Positions 32,804-43,350 of a stretch of DNA of 64,000 nt are shown here, one piece after another; positions within the stretch are counted from its first letter, which is position 1; every line of letters begins with the position of its first letter. Below the pieces are notes generated by a model. The model was not told the DNA's origin, did not search any database, and saw nothing but the letters and a program-made list of their open reading frames with translations. The stretch comes from Anthoceros angustus (lineage: Eukaryota; Streptophyta; Anthocerotopsida; Anthocerotales; Anthocerotaceae), in the NCBI GenBank assembly GCA_010909165.1, contig MU008181.1, positions 248,001-312,000 of the forward strand, written 5' to 3'. The position numbers were made by a program, and so were the translations under genes.

Positions 32804-33237
32804 CCAGAGGCAATCATTTGCAGGCGTACGGAAGATCTCCCAACCATGGCGGGAGTTGGAGTTGGTACAATTTGGAAAAGAGCTGAGCCTTTATGGAGAG
32901 GGAACAAAACACTCCCATACAATATGGGTTATATGCACTAGGCACACTAGATACTAGCACACAAGAACACTTGCACACACCGCACCCCACATGTAGGTGG
33001 GCTTGGCCTTATATAGTCTTAGCCTTGAATCCTATTGGTCACTTGACCTTGAATCCTATTGGTTACTTGACCTTGAGTCTATTTCACTTGACCTTGAATC
33101 CCTCGTCACTTGACTTGCCCTTTACTTTTGGGCTTTCTAGAAGATACTTTCTAGAAAATGCATGACTTTCAAGTTTGTTATTTTTAGGGCACTCTTCATA
33201 ACATATTTTGATATGTTGTAATAAATCACTTCTAACA
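32804..33237 (-). mobile_element. LTR-like end sequence next to the satellite
   Basis: On the minus strand this segment begins exactly at the F-box break with TGTTAGAAGTGATTTATTAC, a typical LTR start. It has a TATA-like ACTATATAAGG about 235 bases in and then runs into satellite units. Within it the motif TTGAATCCTATTGGTCACTTGACC-like is repeated about four times (33030-33110, plus). No matching LTR is found at the other border of the array, so it may be one terminus of a truncated element that carried or captured the satellite. Confidence 0.5.
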
Positions 33238-33560
33238 GGTACCAGCGGTCGGAGGCGGGGTCATAGGCGCACGAGGCCAGGCCACGAATCCAACCCCTCG
33301 TTCGGCACCGGATACACCACCCAGGCGCGCCAGATCCCGCTCCCGCTCACGGTTCCTAACCCCCGACTCCACCAAGCCCGAGGATGCCGATGTCACCGCA
33401 TTCCACCGTTTGCATACCGCCCGGGATCGCACCAGGCTCACCAGCGCCAGCTGAGCTTGAATCTTGGCTACAACATCGTCCGACAGCTCGCTCTAGGGAA
33501 CCTCCTCCTCCTCCCCGTCGCTTCGTCTGTACCCTTCCCGCCCGCCTTCTTGGAACCCAT
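33238..33560 (-). pseudogene. F-box/kelch gene, N-terminal F-box part (split gene)
   Basis: Minus strand from ATG at 33560 (MGSKKAGGKGTDEATG). The F-box helices follow in another frame: ELSDDVVAKIQAQLALVSLV and RSRAVCKRWNAV. Just before them is VP*SEL, where the family has a tryptophan, so TGG to TAG is likely. The part ends with AYDPASDRWYL, the normal start of the F-box-associated region, exactly where the LTR-like insert begins at 33237. Order and strand match the C-terminal part at 27655-28597. Confidence 0.8.
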
Positions 33561-34879
33561 GACAATCAGCTCCAAGGTTATACAAGGGCGGAGGCCCGGC
33601 CTGGAACTTGTGTAAGGAGGACCTAGTTCAAATTTCTAGCAAGTCTGGAATAATTTTGTGAGGAACCAGAACTCGAATTCGAGCCTATAGTTGGAGCAAA
33701 AATTGGAAACTGGGGCAATTGTTGTGTTCTTCGAAATAGGCTGGGGCCTTGTTGTTGACCTCCTCTATTTAGAGATGTTTACAGGAGCCAAAACTGGAAA
33801 TCTATTTCCAAAAATGGAAATGGGGCATTGTGTTGGTTCTGAATATGGTTTAGAGCTTTATACACGTTGACCTACACCTCGAAGTCTACAAGGTAAATCA
33901 CACGTAGAACACAGCCTAAGGGTCCATATATAGGGTGGAGGACCCATATCCTAATATATGTCACACAGGTCCACGTGTGGCACTAGATAATCATATAGAT
34001 TTCTAAATATTAATCCTTCCAATATTTTAATATATATATGTTAGTAAATTGGGAAACTTATGTCGTGTGTGAAATCTCCAAGAACAATTGCCTTTGTTCA
34101 GTGACCGTGGGGGCTATATAAGATAAAAAATATATATAGTTAAATTGACTTCATAATAGACTAAGTAGTCCAAGTCAAATCAAGTTGACGTAGGTCAAAA
34201 AATAAGAAAGGTTCACAACTTTGAATAGAAAACCATCTATAAAGGTTGGGCCTCAAAAACTCAATGTCTTTCATGTGTTTTAATGAAATCTTCAATAAGA
34301 ACATCACCTTGAGTCTCCAAAATTATTGATCTCCAAACATGATATTATGAGAACTTCCCTTGGGTCTTGTATGTACCTCATTTTATCTAAATATTGTGAG
34401 ATTTAAATATTGCGTTGTATTCTTTGGACCAAGAGTATCTAAACATTGCGTTTCAAAGGGTACTAGTATTGGTGAAAAAAAAATTAATCATTTATCCCCC
34501 TTTACCATTGAGACGAGCACCGGGCCATGGGTAAAGATTTCTCCACGTTCATCAAGGCCTGTGCCAAGGCTTACTACAACCGCAAGAATAGGGTTGGTCT
34601 CCTCCTTTCTAGTGTAGTGGCTTTCTTCTGGCAACAGGCGTCCATTGTCCTTTGCAGGGCGTTGGCCAACGCAGCGTAGAAGTCGGCAACAAGCTCAGGG
34701 GATACGACATCTTCACCACTAGTGGTAGGTAGCCCTTTCATATTCTGGACCACAACATTATCGGAGCACTAGGTAGTTTCAAGATGAGCGATCACGGGGG
34801 CTAGTCCCCCTTGGCATGGTGCCCTCCATAGGGTTGTTCCCCTTAGTCTTAGGGTAGATGGGATTTCCCATTTCTTTTT
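33561..34879. other. AT-rich spacer
   Basis: No supported gene. A short frame near 34528-34675 (KDFSTFIKACAKAYYNRKNR) looks protein-like but has no recognised family. Local imperfect repeats of GGAAATGGGGCA-type are seen at 33700-33830. Confidence 0.4.
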
Positions 34880-35710
34880 CTTATATAATAAAATTACTAT
34901 CTTTTATATATAAGATAGCGAAACAAAACCAAGAATGGTTTAGAACTTGCTGCTATCTCCGGTCTACACTCTTGTTCTAAATGTAACATTGAGTGTAGTA
35001 GATCTTTCACTTGTTCGAGATGTTGGGCTTGAGTTATCCATTCTTTTTTTTCATTGTCGAACTCATATCCTATATAAGGACGATTTCCGGTTAAAACTTC
35101 ATACAAAATGACTCCTGCGCTCCAAATATCGGCTTTTGAAGTATAGCTTATGTTTACATCATCTTCCGAGTCCAATACCTCCGGAGCCATGTAACATGTG
35201 GTTCCTGCAGCTCCCCTATACAATAATTCATGTTCGTTTTGGAGACATGGAGCGGATGAAAGCGTGATGGCGGGCCACTCAAGTCATCCGCCGAGAACCT
35301 GCTACCACCACAAAGCAGTGCAGAACCCCTCTGAAACACTCATGGTTTTTAGTAAATACCCAATCCCGAATAATTAAACGGATACTAATTAAATAGATAA
35401 ATGCTATATAGGATATCCGGATAACTAAAAGTATACCAAGAATCCCAAGAAGTAGGCGGGCTAGTTCTGCATTGCACACATGTATTTATAGCGAATCGAA
35501 CATGAAGAGAACGTCCATTTTCCAAGCTAGAACTCGAGAGCTGCCCGTAACATCTTTGGTATCGAGCCAGCCACCCTTAGATCGAGGATCAAGGCGGCCG
35601 AGGATCGAGAGGAGTTCGGGAGCACTGAGGTGGTAGCAGCTGACTTCACCATCACCCAGGCGGACCAACCGGGAGGAGGCGTAGAAACTAGAGAAGTCTT
35701 GGAAATCTCT
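34880..35710. repeat. Duplicate of the kinase/LTR junction segment
   Basis: Matches 37176-38049 along its whole length. It contains the kinase C-terminal half on the minus strand (34897-35256), a gypsy LTR copy (35257-35552, TGAAAGCGTGATGG to CCCGTAACA), the primer-binding site (TGGTATCGAGCC) and the first ~150 bp of leader, ending at GAAGTCTTGGAAATCTCT. It therefore copies both sides of the gypsy insertion point. Copies differ by many small indels. Confidence 0.9.
34897..35256 (-). pseudogene. Protein kinase C-lobe, duplicated fragment
   Basis: Ser/Thr kinase subdomains VIII-XI: RGAAGTTCYMAPEVLDSEDD (APE motif), SKADIWSAGVILYEVLTGNR, PYIGYEFDNEKKEW, LLHSMLHLEQECRPEIAAS. This copy has a cleaner frame than the one at 37193-37551 and reaches a stop at 34897. 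It lacks the ATP-binding lobe and cannot be an active kinase alone. Confidence 0.88.
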
Positions 35711-37175
35711 TAGGGTGTGCTCTAAGATGACTTATGGTAGATGGGTACACCCCATTTCCACTTAATCAATAAACTCCTCCTTGAAATCCCTTAGGGTCTG
35801 CTCTAAGATGACTTATGGTAGATGGGTACACCCCATTTCCACTTAATCAATAAACTCCTCCTTGAAATCTTCCAATCACGTTAACAATTCCTATGTATGT
35901 AGTTATGTTAATGATTCCCTATAAGTGTGTAGGTAAATGAATCTACAAATTGTAGCATTTGTTTAGATCCAATGGAAAAGATCAACAGGTCAGCAAGATA
36001 AATGCATGCCTTCACATTTTTTACAAGACATGTATCACAACATGGCTAAATAATGGTGGCAGGATTTGCCCCAATTGAAGAGGAGAGATATTTCAATATC
36101 TTGAGAGTGACCAAGAAGCATTAAGCAGCTTGAATATTATAATAATTGATTATATATGGCATGGCTAGATAATGGTGGGAGGACTTGCCCCAATTGAAAA
36201 TGGGAGATATTTCAATATCTCAAGAGTGACCAAGAAGCATTAAGCAACCTGGATGTTATGATAATTGATTATATATGGATCTTGTTCATTCTGCCTACAC
36301 ATATGATCTTCCTTTTATATACGTATGTAGTCCCTTTATATACCCATGATCCTTCTTTTATATTCCTACGCATTTCTCTTTTTATATATCTTCTTCTTCT
36401 TCTTCTTACAGGGCTTTCGTTTCTCTTTTTGTCCCTTGTATAACTCTTTTTGTCCCTTGTATAACATCTATTTCTCACAAGGTGCGCATAATTTGTACAT
36501 CCTACCTTTTTATAAAGTCTAGCTATTCTCTTAAAAAAAAAGTTACACTGTGTTTCCATGTCATGCAATCATGTTCCACTTTCCCTCTACATGTGGATTG
36601 CTCTTGAGAGTGTACTTTCTACAAGGTTGGCAATGTTTATACATCCTACTTTTTTATAAAGTCCAGTTATTCTCTAAAAAAAAGGAGTTAAACTACGTTT
36701 CCATATCATGCAATCATGTTCCACTATCTGCCTCCATGTGGAGTGCTCTTCATTGTGTACTCACTACTCCGCACCATGCTATACATGCAATATCTACCTA
36801 CTATAATGTAAACGAGTTTTGTGTTAAGAAACAATAATTAAATATACTTAAGTTGGTGTTCGTCGAAGTTTGTGTTAAAAAAATAATAATTAAATAATTC
36901 AATTGGCATTCATTGAGCCCCAAATTACAAAGTAAATGAGTCTGGTAATAAGAAATAATAATTGAATATACTTATGCTAATATTTATTAAATCTCAAACC
37001 AAAAAGTAAACGAGTTTGGTGCTAAGAAATAACAACCAGATATACTTCAACTGATGTTCATTGAATGTCGGGCACCTGCTAACAAGAAGGAGGCACTGAA
37101 GAGTGGTTTAATGAAATTATGAATAAAGTTAAAATAAAAATCATTATATTAAAAATATAATATAATATAAAAACT
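35711..37175. other. AT-rich region made of several local tandem duplications
   Basis: No gene. Distinct duplications: ~80 bp twice (35705-35868, TCTAAGATGACTTATGGTAG); ~118 bp twice (36043-36275, GAGTGACCAAGAAGCATTAA); ~150 bp twice (36482-36765, CATGCAATCATGTTCCACT); ~80 bp three to four times, diverged (36805-37065, AATAATTAAATATACTTA). The last family shares a 23-base identity with 62116-62138. Confidence 0.8.
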
Positions 37176-37192
37176 CTTATATAATAAAATTA

Positions 37193-37551
37193 CTATCTTT
37201 TATATATAAGATAGCGAGCAAAACCAAGAATGGTTTAGAACTTGCTGCGCATCCGGTCTACACTCTTGTTCTAAATGTAACATTGAGTGTAGTAGATCTT
37301 TCACTTCGTTCGAGATGTTGGGCTTGAGTTATCCATTCTTTTTTTTCATTGTCGAACTCATATCCTATATAAGGACGATTTCCGGTTAAAACTTCATACA
37401 AAATGACTCCTGCGCTCCAAATATCGGCTTTTGAAGTATAGCTTATGTTTACATCATCTTCCGAGTCCAATACCTCCGGAGCCATGTAACATGTGGTTCC
37501 TGCAGCTCCCCTATACAATAATTCATGTTCGTTTTGGAGACATGGAACAGA
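37193..37551 (-). pseudogene. Split protein kinase gene, C-lobe part
   Basis: Second half of the kinase whose first half lies at 51021-51494. Reading minus from the gypsy border: PCLQNEHELLYRGAAG, CYMAPEVLDSEDDVNISYTS, KADIWSAGVILYEVLTGNRP, then a frame change near 37300 (QHLERSERSTTL). The base before the LTR is the end of the 5 bp duplication. If the retrotransposon and one duplication copy are removed, the frame passes from DFGLSV directly into this part. Confidence 0.88.
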
Positions 37552-37861
37552 TGAAACGTGATGACGAGCAGGCCACTCAAGTCATCCGCCGAGGAACCGA
37601 AGCTACCACGAAACAGGTAGCAGGAACCCTACGAAACACTCATGGTTTTTAGCAAATACCCAGATAAATAATTAAATGATACTAATTAAATAGATAAATG
37701 CCACTATATAGGATATCCGGATAACTAAAACCTTATACCAAGAGAATCCCAAGAAGTAGGTAGTTCATTCTTGACTGCCGCACACATGTATTTATAGCGA
37801 ATCCGAACATGAAGAGAACGTCCATTTTCCTGAAGCTAGAACTCAGAGCTGCCCCGTAACA
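37552..37861 (+). repeat. Gypsy 5' LTR
   Basis: Starts TGAAACGTGATGACGAGCAG, ends GAGCTGCCCCGTAACA. A TATA-like CACTATATAGG lies about 145 bp in. It aligns with 50710-51020 apart from short indels. Confidence 0.93.
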
Positions 37862-37865
37862 TCTT

Positions 37866-37878
37866 TGGTGTCAGAGCC
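37866..37878 (+). promoter_or_regulatory. Gypsy primer-binding site
   Basis: TGGTGTCAGAGCC, four bases after the LTR end, one base different from the initiator Met-tRNA complement TGGTATCAGAGCC. It fixes the plus orientation. Confidence 0.85.
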
Positions 37879-38063
37879 ACTGAGCTAGCCACCCTTAGAT
37901 CTAGGATCAAGGCCGGCAGCCAGGATCGAGAGGCCGAGTTCGGGAGCACCTGGAGGTGGTAGCAGCAGCTTCACAGCAACCATCACCAGCGACAGAGAAC
38001 GGACCAACTGGGAGGAGGGTAGAAACCAGGAGAAGTCTTGGAAATCTCTCCTGGAAAGGCAGC

Positions 38064-39700
38064 ATGGACAATCGCGCCTTGACCCCGGCAGAGGAACCAT
38101 CAATCTCCAGCGCAAGCGAGGAAGAAGACCCATTCGAAGGAATTGGAAAGAGGGTGCGCACAAGACAACAACACCTCCGTGATTCCTTAGAGGCCATCTC
38201 CCTGCTGCCACCACCGGGACTGCACTGCCGGCCTGTGAGCGCGAGGAACACACTCGCCGCCTCGGCCCGAGAGGAGGTCGAGAATCGTTATGGAGGTCGG
38301 ACCGAACCGGACGCCTCCAGAATTCTCACGAATACGCCTCGTAGCCGTGAAGCGACGTGACGCCCGAGGAAGCACAAAGACTAATGAATCACGCCACCCT
38401 CCCCGCAGAACAGCGGTGAGCCAACCGGAGTGAAGCGACCTGACGACACCTTGAAGGATGGAGGAAAGGACAGCCAGTGTCGAACATACCTGCGACGAAT
38501 TGCGCTCATCCTTGTCCCGACAAGACCAACAGCTGGCTAAGGTAGAGCGGGCTGTCGATCGGATCGAAGTCCAGGTGGGGGAGGGCCAAGCCCGATTGGA
38601 GAGGCAGCTGGAGGGTGTGCTCCAGACGCTGGAGCAACCAACACCCCCAGGCGCTCACCAATTCCCACCCTCGGACGCTGAGGTGACCAGACCCGTGCCC
38701 ACGGTGGACGGAACACACCTCTCCACACCTGTGGATGGAAGACTGTCAGGAGCAACCCGCCCTGACACGGGAAGGGAAGAAGGACGGAGATACACCACCG
38801 TACCTTGTGTCGAGAAGGAATCCCACCTAGAGGATGGGGAGCTGAGGAAGAAACTCATCGTAGAACTCCAACCTGGAGAGGAAGAGAACAAAGACATCAA
38901 AGCAATGGTGAGGCGTCCGCATGATGAGATATGAGCATTGGGAGCGCCAACGAGGTCGCCGAGTGGAGAAGCTCAAGTGGGAGAAGAATACCTGCTCAAA
39001 CCAAGCCCCATTTCGACAAGGAGTTACCAAAAATCAAGACCACAACGCTCGACTAAGTGCCAAAGATGCTCAAAGTGTGCATGACCGTTGGACAAACTCG
39101 ACAAGTACCTTGCGCCCACAAAGACGATTTGCGAAGATCCAGTTCTGCGTGATGTCGCTTGAAGGATATGCCTACCGTTGGTGGCGCCAGAGAGAAAAAC
39201 ATGTGGACCTTGGCATGGAACCACCTGTACTCGGCCGTCCTCAAACAAATTTTCTTGGAAGCCCTACCGGAATCATCGCAGAGATTTGTATCAACAATTC
39301 AAAGATATTCCAACAAGGTAGTGTACAAGAGTACCGTGATAAGTTTCTCCAACTCACACTTGACATGCCCAGCCGGATGAGGAGCAAAAGATCGAGAAAT
39401 TCATCGATGGAGAAATTCAAATGAGAGCGGATGTGAACCAAACGAACCAAAGAACTTTGGTCAAGCAATGCGAGCACCATCAATTACTGATAACATACAA
39501 ACACTTCTTCCGCAGTCCCTCCAAGCCTAAGTGGAACAAGATACTAACGCACAAGAAACCAACTTTCAAAATCACTGAGGAGGAGAAGAAGGAATACAAA
39601 GTGAGAAGAGGAAATGTTTCACTTGCATGGCACAAGACCATGGTTCAAAGAACCGCCTTTCCGCAAGGACTTCATCAACTGGTTGAGAGAAACCGGGAAG
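38064..39700 (+). pseudogene. Gypsy gag relic
   Basis: Gag provides the particle protein. ATG at 38064 (MDNRALTPAEEPSISSASEE); a stop at about 38358, then the 38458-38934 frame with a coiled-coil-like segment (DELRSSLSRQDQQLAKVERA). The retrotransposon gag core is spread over frames: EGYAYRWWRQREK, LAWNHLYSAVLKQIFLEALP, GSVQEYRDKFLQLTLDM. A zinc-knuckle remnant reads KCFTCMAQDHGSKNRL (39612-39660), with the last cysteine lost. At least three frame changes. Confidence 0.8.
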
Positions 39701-39759
39701 ACCACCAGAGCAAACCCAAACCCTCCCAAGAGCGGACATGCCATCAACACAACCGAGGT

Positions 39760-42700
39760 CAGTACCCATGTCATTATAGCTGCAGCGATCTCAGGGAAGT
39801 TAAATCTCCAAGAGGGTTACCTGACCCATGTGCCCATCAAACTAGAGGTTGGTCTAGAAGGCTCCCGAGCCATAGCCCTGCTAGACTCTGGTGCCAGTCA
39901 TCATTATGTGTCTAGATCCGTCAAAAAGGTTGGCTAGATCCGCATCTCCTCGGACATGTGTCCTGAGAGTGAGCTGGCGAACATGAAACCAAAGAAGGAA
40001 GAGTGGATCGATGCACTAATCACCTTCCTGTGGTGGTGGTCTTCGAATCAATGCCCCTTGTGTCATGACATCATCATTGGTAAGCCTCTGGCCAAGCATA
40101 CCCACACATTAGACATAAACCGTTGTCTAACGAGTGAGTCTTACAAAGGGGATAAGACATACACCATGCAAGGTGAAGATACCCCGACAAAGCTTGTTTG
40201 TGATTCGCCAAGAAGCCACCGCCTCGCAGTTCATGTACGTAGCTGTCGAAAAAGTCTTACCCCTAGAAGGAACCCCAGAGTCCAGGGCTGCAGAAGCCAA
40301 GGCTCATGAGGAACTCCTACCACCCACCATGAAGTCACTGCTACAGGAGTTCCATGATGTGTTCACCGAACCAGCAGAACTCCCCCCTAGACGTCCTGTC
40401 GACCATGCCATAGAGCTCCTGCCAGGTCATAAACCCATCAGTATCCAACCATACCGTACGTCAGCCACTGAAAACGAGGAAATAAAAAAACAAGTAGACG
40501 AACTCCTACGGAAAGGGTTTGTACGCCCTTCGGTGTCCCCCTTCGGAGCCCCAGTCCTTCTTGTTGGCAAACCAGATGGTGGTTGGCGGCTATGCATTGA
40601 CTATCGAGGACTCAACCGGGCCACAGTCAGAAATGTCTACCAGATGCCGAGGATCGATGAGATCCTGGACCAACTTCACGGTGCAAAGTGGTTTACCAAG
40701 ATTGATCTGAGATCCGGCTTCCACCAGATCAGGATCAAGGAAGGGGATGAGTCAAAGACAGCCTTCCGCACAAGACATGGCCACTTCGAGTTCAGGGTCA
40801 TGCCGTTTGGCCTGACCAACGCACCTGCAACATTCCAATGTCTCATGCAGGACATCTTACGACCATTGTTGGGGCACGGCGTCGAAGTATTCCTCGACGA
40901 CATCCTCATATACACACCGGACCTAGAGACACATTACACCTTGGTCAGAAAGGTACTTGAGCTGCTGCGTGCAAACAAGTTATTGGCCAAAAGAAGTAAG
41001 TGTGTCTTCATGAGGTAGGAGTGTGAATACCTGGGCCACATCATTAGTGCAACAGGTATCCGGGTAGATCCCCGCAAGGTCAAAGCCGTGGTGGACTGGC
41101 CCCTACCTCAGGATATCACACAACTACGTGGGTTCTCGGCATGGCCGGCTTTACCGCTTCATCCAAAGTTTCAGAAGATAGTCTCGACGGATGCCCTCGT
41201 GCACTCAACCGCAAACCCTTACAACCGGGCCACCGTCTGCATTTGAACAACTCAAGCCCTTAGTTCGCTCCGTCAAGGTGGCACCCTGTGCCCCATACAC
41301 CATACGATGCATCGATTTTGCTATGGGTGCGATCACACAACAGTGGTCGAGCTATTGCCTACGAATCCGTGAAGTTGCAAGGGGCACAATTGAATTATGT
41401 ATACATGACAAAGAGATGTTGGCGATCACCCACGCCTCAAGGTGTGGAGGCATTACCTCTTAGGCCGTAAAGTGGTGTGTCACACCACCACTCCTTGCAA
41501 CATTTCTTCTCACAACCCAACCTCAACTCAGACAGTAGCAGATGGGTCAATATCCGGATTTCGACCTCGAGATCAAGTATGTTACCGACTTCTAACGTGG
41601 TCGCAGATGCCTTGAGTAGGAGAGCTCAGACACTCATGACCACAACCAAACGGTGCTTAGTCGGATGGATTGCCTCAAGACCCGAGTTGTGGCGCTTGTA
41701 TCAAAGTCTCCTCGCAGACGCAGCAGTATTCCCACAAAGACTTACCCAACTCTATTCCTCAAGGATGCTGTGTTTACCGTAAGGGCGGTTGGTCATCCCT
41801 CCCACCACCGCCAAAGCCATCCTCCATGATCCGCATGACTCCCCAATCTGCACTTGGGTATTGACAAAACCTATGCCAAGGTCCGGAGCATTTCCACTGG
41901 AAGGCATGCGCCCGACAGCATCGAGTGGGTGCGCTCGCACCCCGCCAACAAACCAAACCTAGCCATCGAAATACCTGTGTCTACTCCAACCCTCCAAATC
42001 CTCAATCGCTTCCCAATAGCCATGGACTTCATTACACACCTACCTCGCACTCCGCCTCCTAGAAGGACAAAGATCCGGTGGTGATGTAGGTTTTCCAAGG
42101 TCCGCCACTTCATTCCTGGCCACCTCGACACCACCGCACCAAACTAGCTACCTTTTTGTCCGTGAAATCTTCCGATTACACGGAACACGAGGACATTGTG
42201 CCTGATGTGGACGAAATTCACCTCCGGGTTTTGGCGGAACTTCATGGACACCGGCATCAAAGAACATGTCTTCACCTATCACCCAGACGGACGGCGAGAG
42301 AAGCACAATCGGTGTTAGAAGACATGCTTCGCCATTTCACACATGAGAAGGACGGTGGGAGGAACTCCTTCCCTTGTTGGAGTATGCGACACCTCAAGCA
42401 CGCAGCTGTGGGTTACTCCTTCAAACTCCTGTATGGTGAGACACCCCCACCTCCAGGCTTATGGCCCAACAGTCAAGACAAGTGGCGAAGCGCTGCCGAA
42501 ATCGCCGAGGACATCTGGCACGAGGTCAAGATGGCTCGACACAAACTCCAAGCAGCACAAGACCGGACCTGCATCACAGCCAACCGTCACCGACGCGACG
42601 TCAACTACTCCGTTGGCCAATTTGTTTGGCTCCGAGTCAAGCCTGTGTATCCCCGCCATGATTCAAGAACGCAAGAAGCTCACCTACCGCTGGCCTTTCC

Positions 42701-43062
42701 GGTGTTGAAGCCAACAACAAGGTCGCTGCATCAGCTTGAACGCCACGACCGGGCGCCCGCCAACATTCCATGTGTCCCTGTTGAAACCCGTGATCCACCG
42801 CCGTACCGAACTTCTCCCACTGCCGACACCAGCTGAGTCTGTACAGTAACCAGCCAACCCTCAGTCACCCCTTCCAGCACACAGACTCCCATTTCCTCTC
42901 CGGAGGCCAGCCACAGTCTTCCCTCTGAACCCCTCCCGACGGTATCACCACTTCCCCACCAACCGACACGCATCCTCCAGCGTCGAGACCGGCACCTCCG
43001 GACCGACACATCCGTGACTTCCTGGTTGCATGGGAGGGCGAACCCGATTCAGCGACAACATG
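39760..43062 (+). pseudogene. Gypsy pol relic: protease, RT, RNase H, integrase, chromodomain
   Basis: Protease active site ALLDSGASHHYVS at about 39875-39915. Reverse transcriptase is the best preserved part (40134-41018): [67 protein letters not shown] and the catalytic [10 protein letters not shown]; a TAG follows at 41017 before ECEYLGHIIS. RNase H at about 41190-41480: GRAIAYESVKLQGAQLNYVY, EMLAITHA. NVVADALSRR at 41597 marks the RNase H/integrase border. The integrase core near 42015 has FPIAMDFITHLP; its C-terminal domain near 42590 has RRDVNYSVGQFVWLRVK. Chromodomain start at 42995-43059: HIRDFLVAWEGEPDSATT, interrupted by the CACTA element and continuing at 50619. Several stops and frameshifts. 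Confidence 0.9.
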
Positions 43063-43079
43063 CCTTACTAGAAAAGGGC

Positions 43080-43350
43080 ACCCTATGTTACACTTTATGT
43101 TAAGATTTGGACCCCTGGATGTAACACTCATGTTGCAATTTTGGGGTCATGTAACACTTTTGGGCCCCTTGTTACACTTTTGGCTTGGAAACCATACCAC
43201 GGTTGTTGCAATCATGTTGCAATGGTGTTGCAATTATGTTAAGATGAAGTGAGAGGTGGTTTTGCCCTCTCTCAAAATTGCAACATGATTGCAACATCTA
43301 AAGTGTTACAAGAGAGGTCTTGTAACACTTTTGGAGGCTTGGTACCAAAC
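43080..43350. repeat. Left subterminal repeat region of CACTA-1
   Basis: Repeated short motifs TGTAACACTTTTGG, GTTGCAATTTTG, TTGCAACATGATTGCAACAT in both orientations. Such arrays bind the TNPA-type protein in CACTA elements. Confidence 0.7.

Noticed and set aside
34528-34675. Possible ABC-transporter-like exon (KDFSTFIKACAKAYYN)
   Set aside because: Too short and no diagnostic motif; similarity not convincing.
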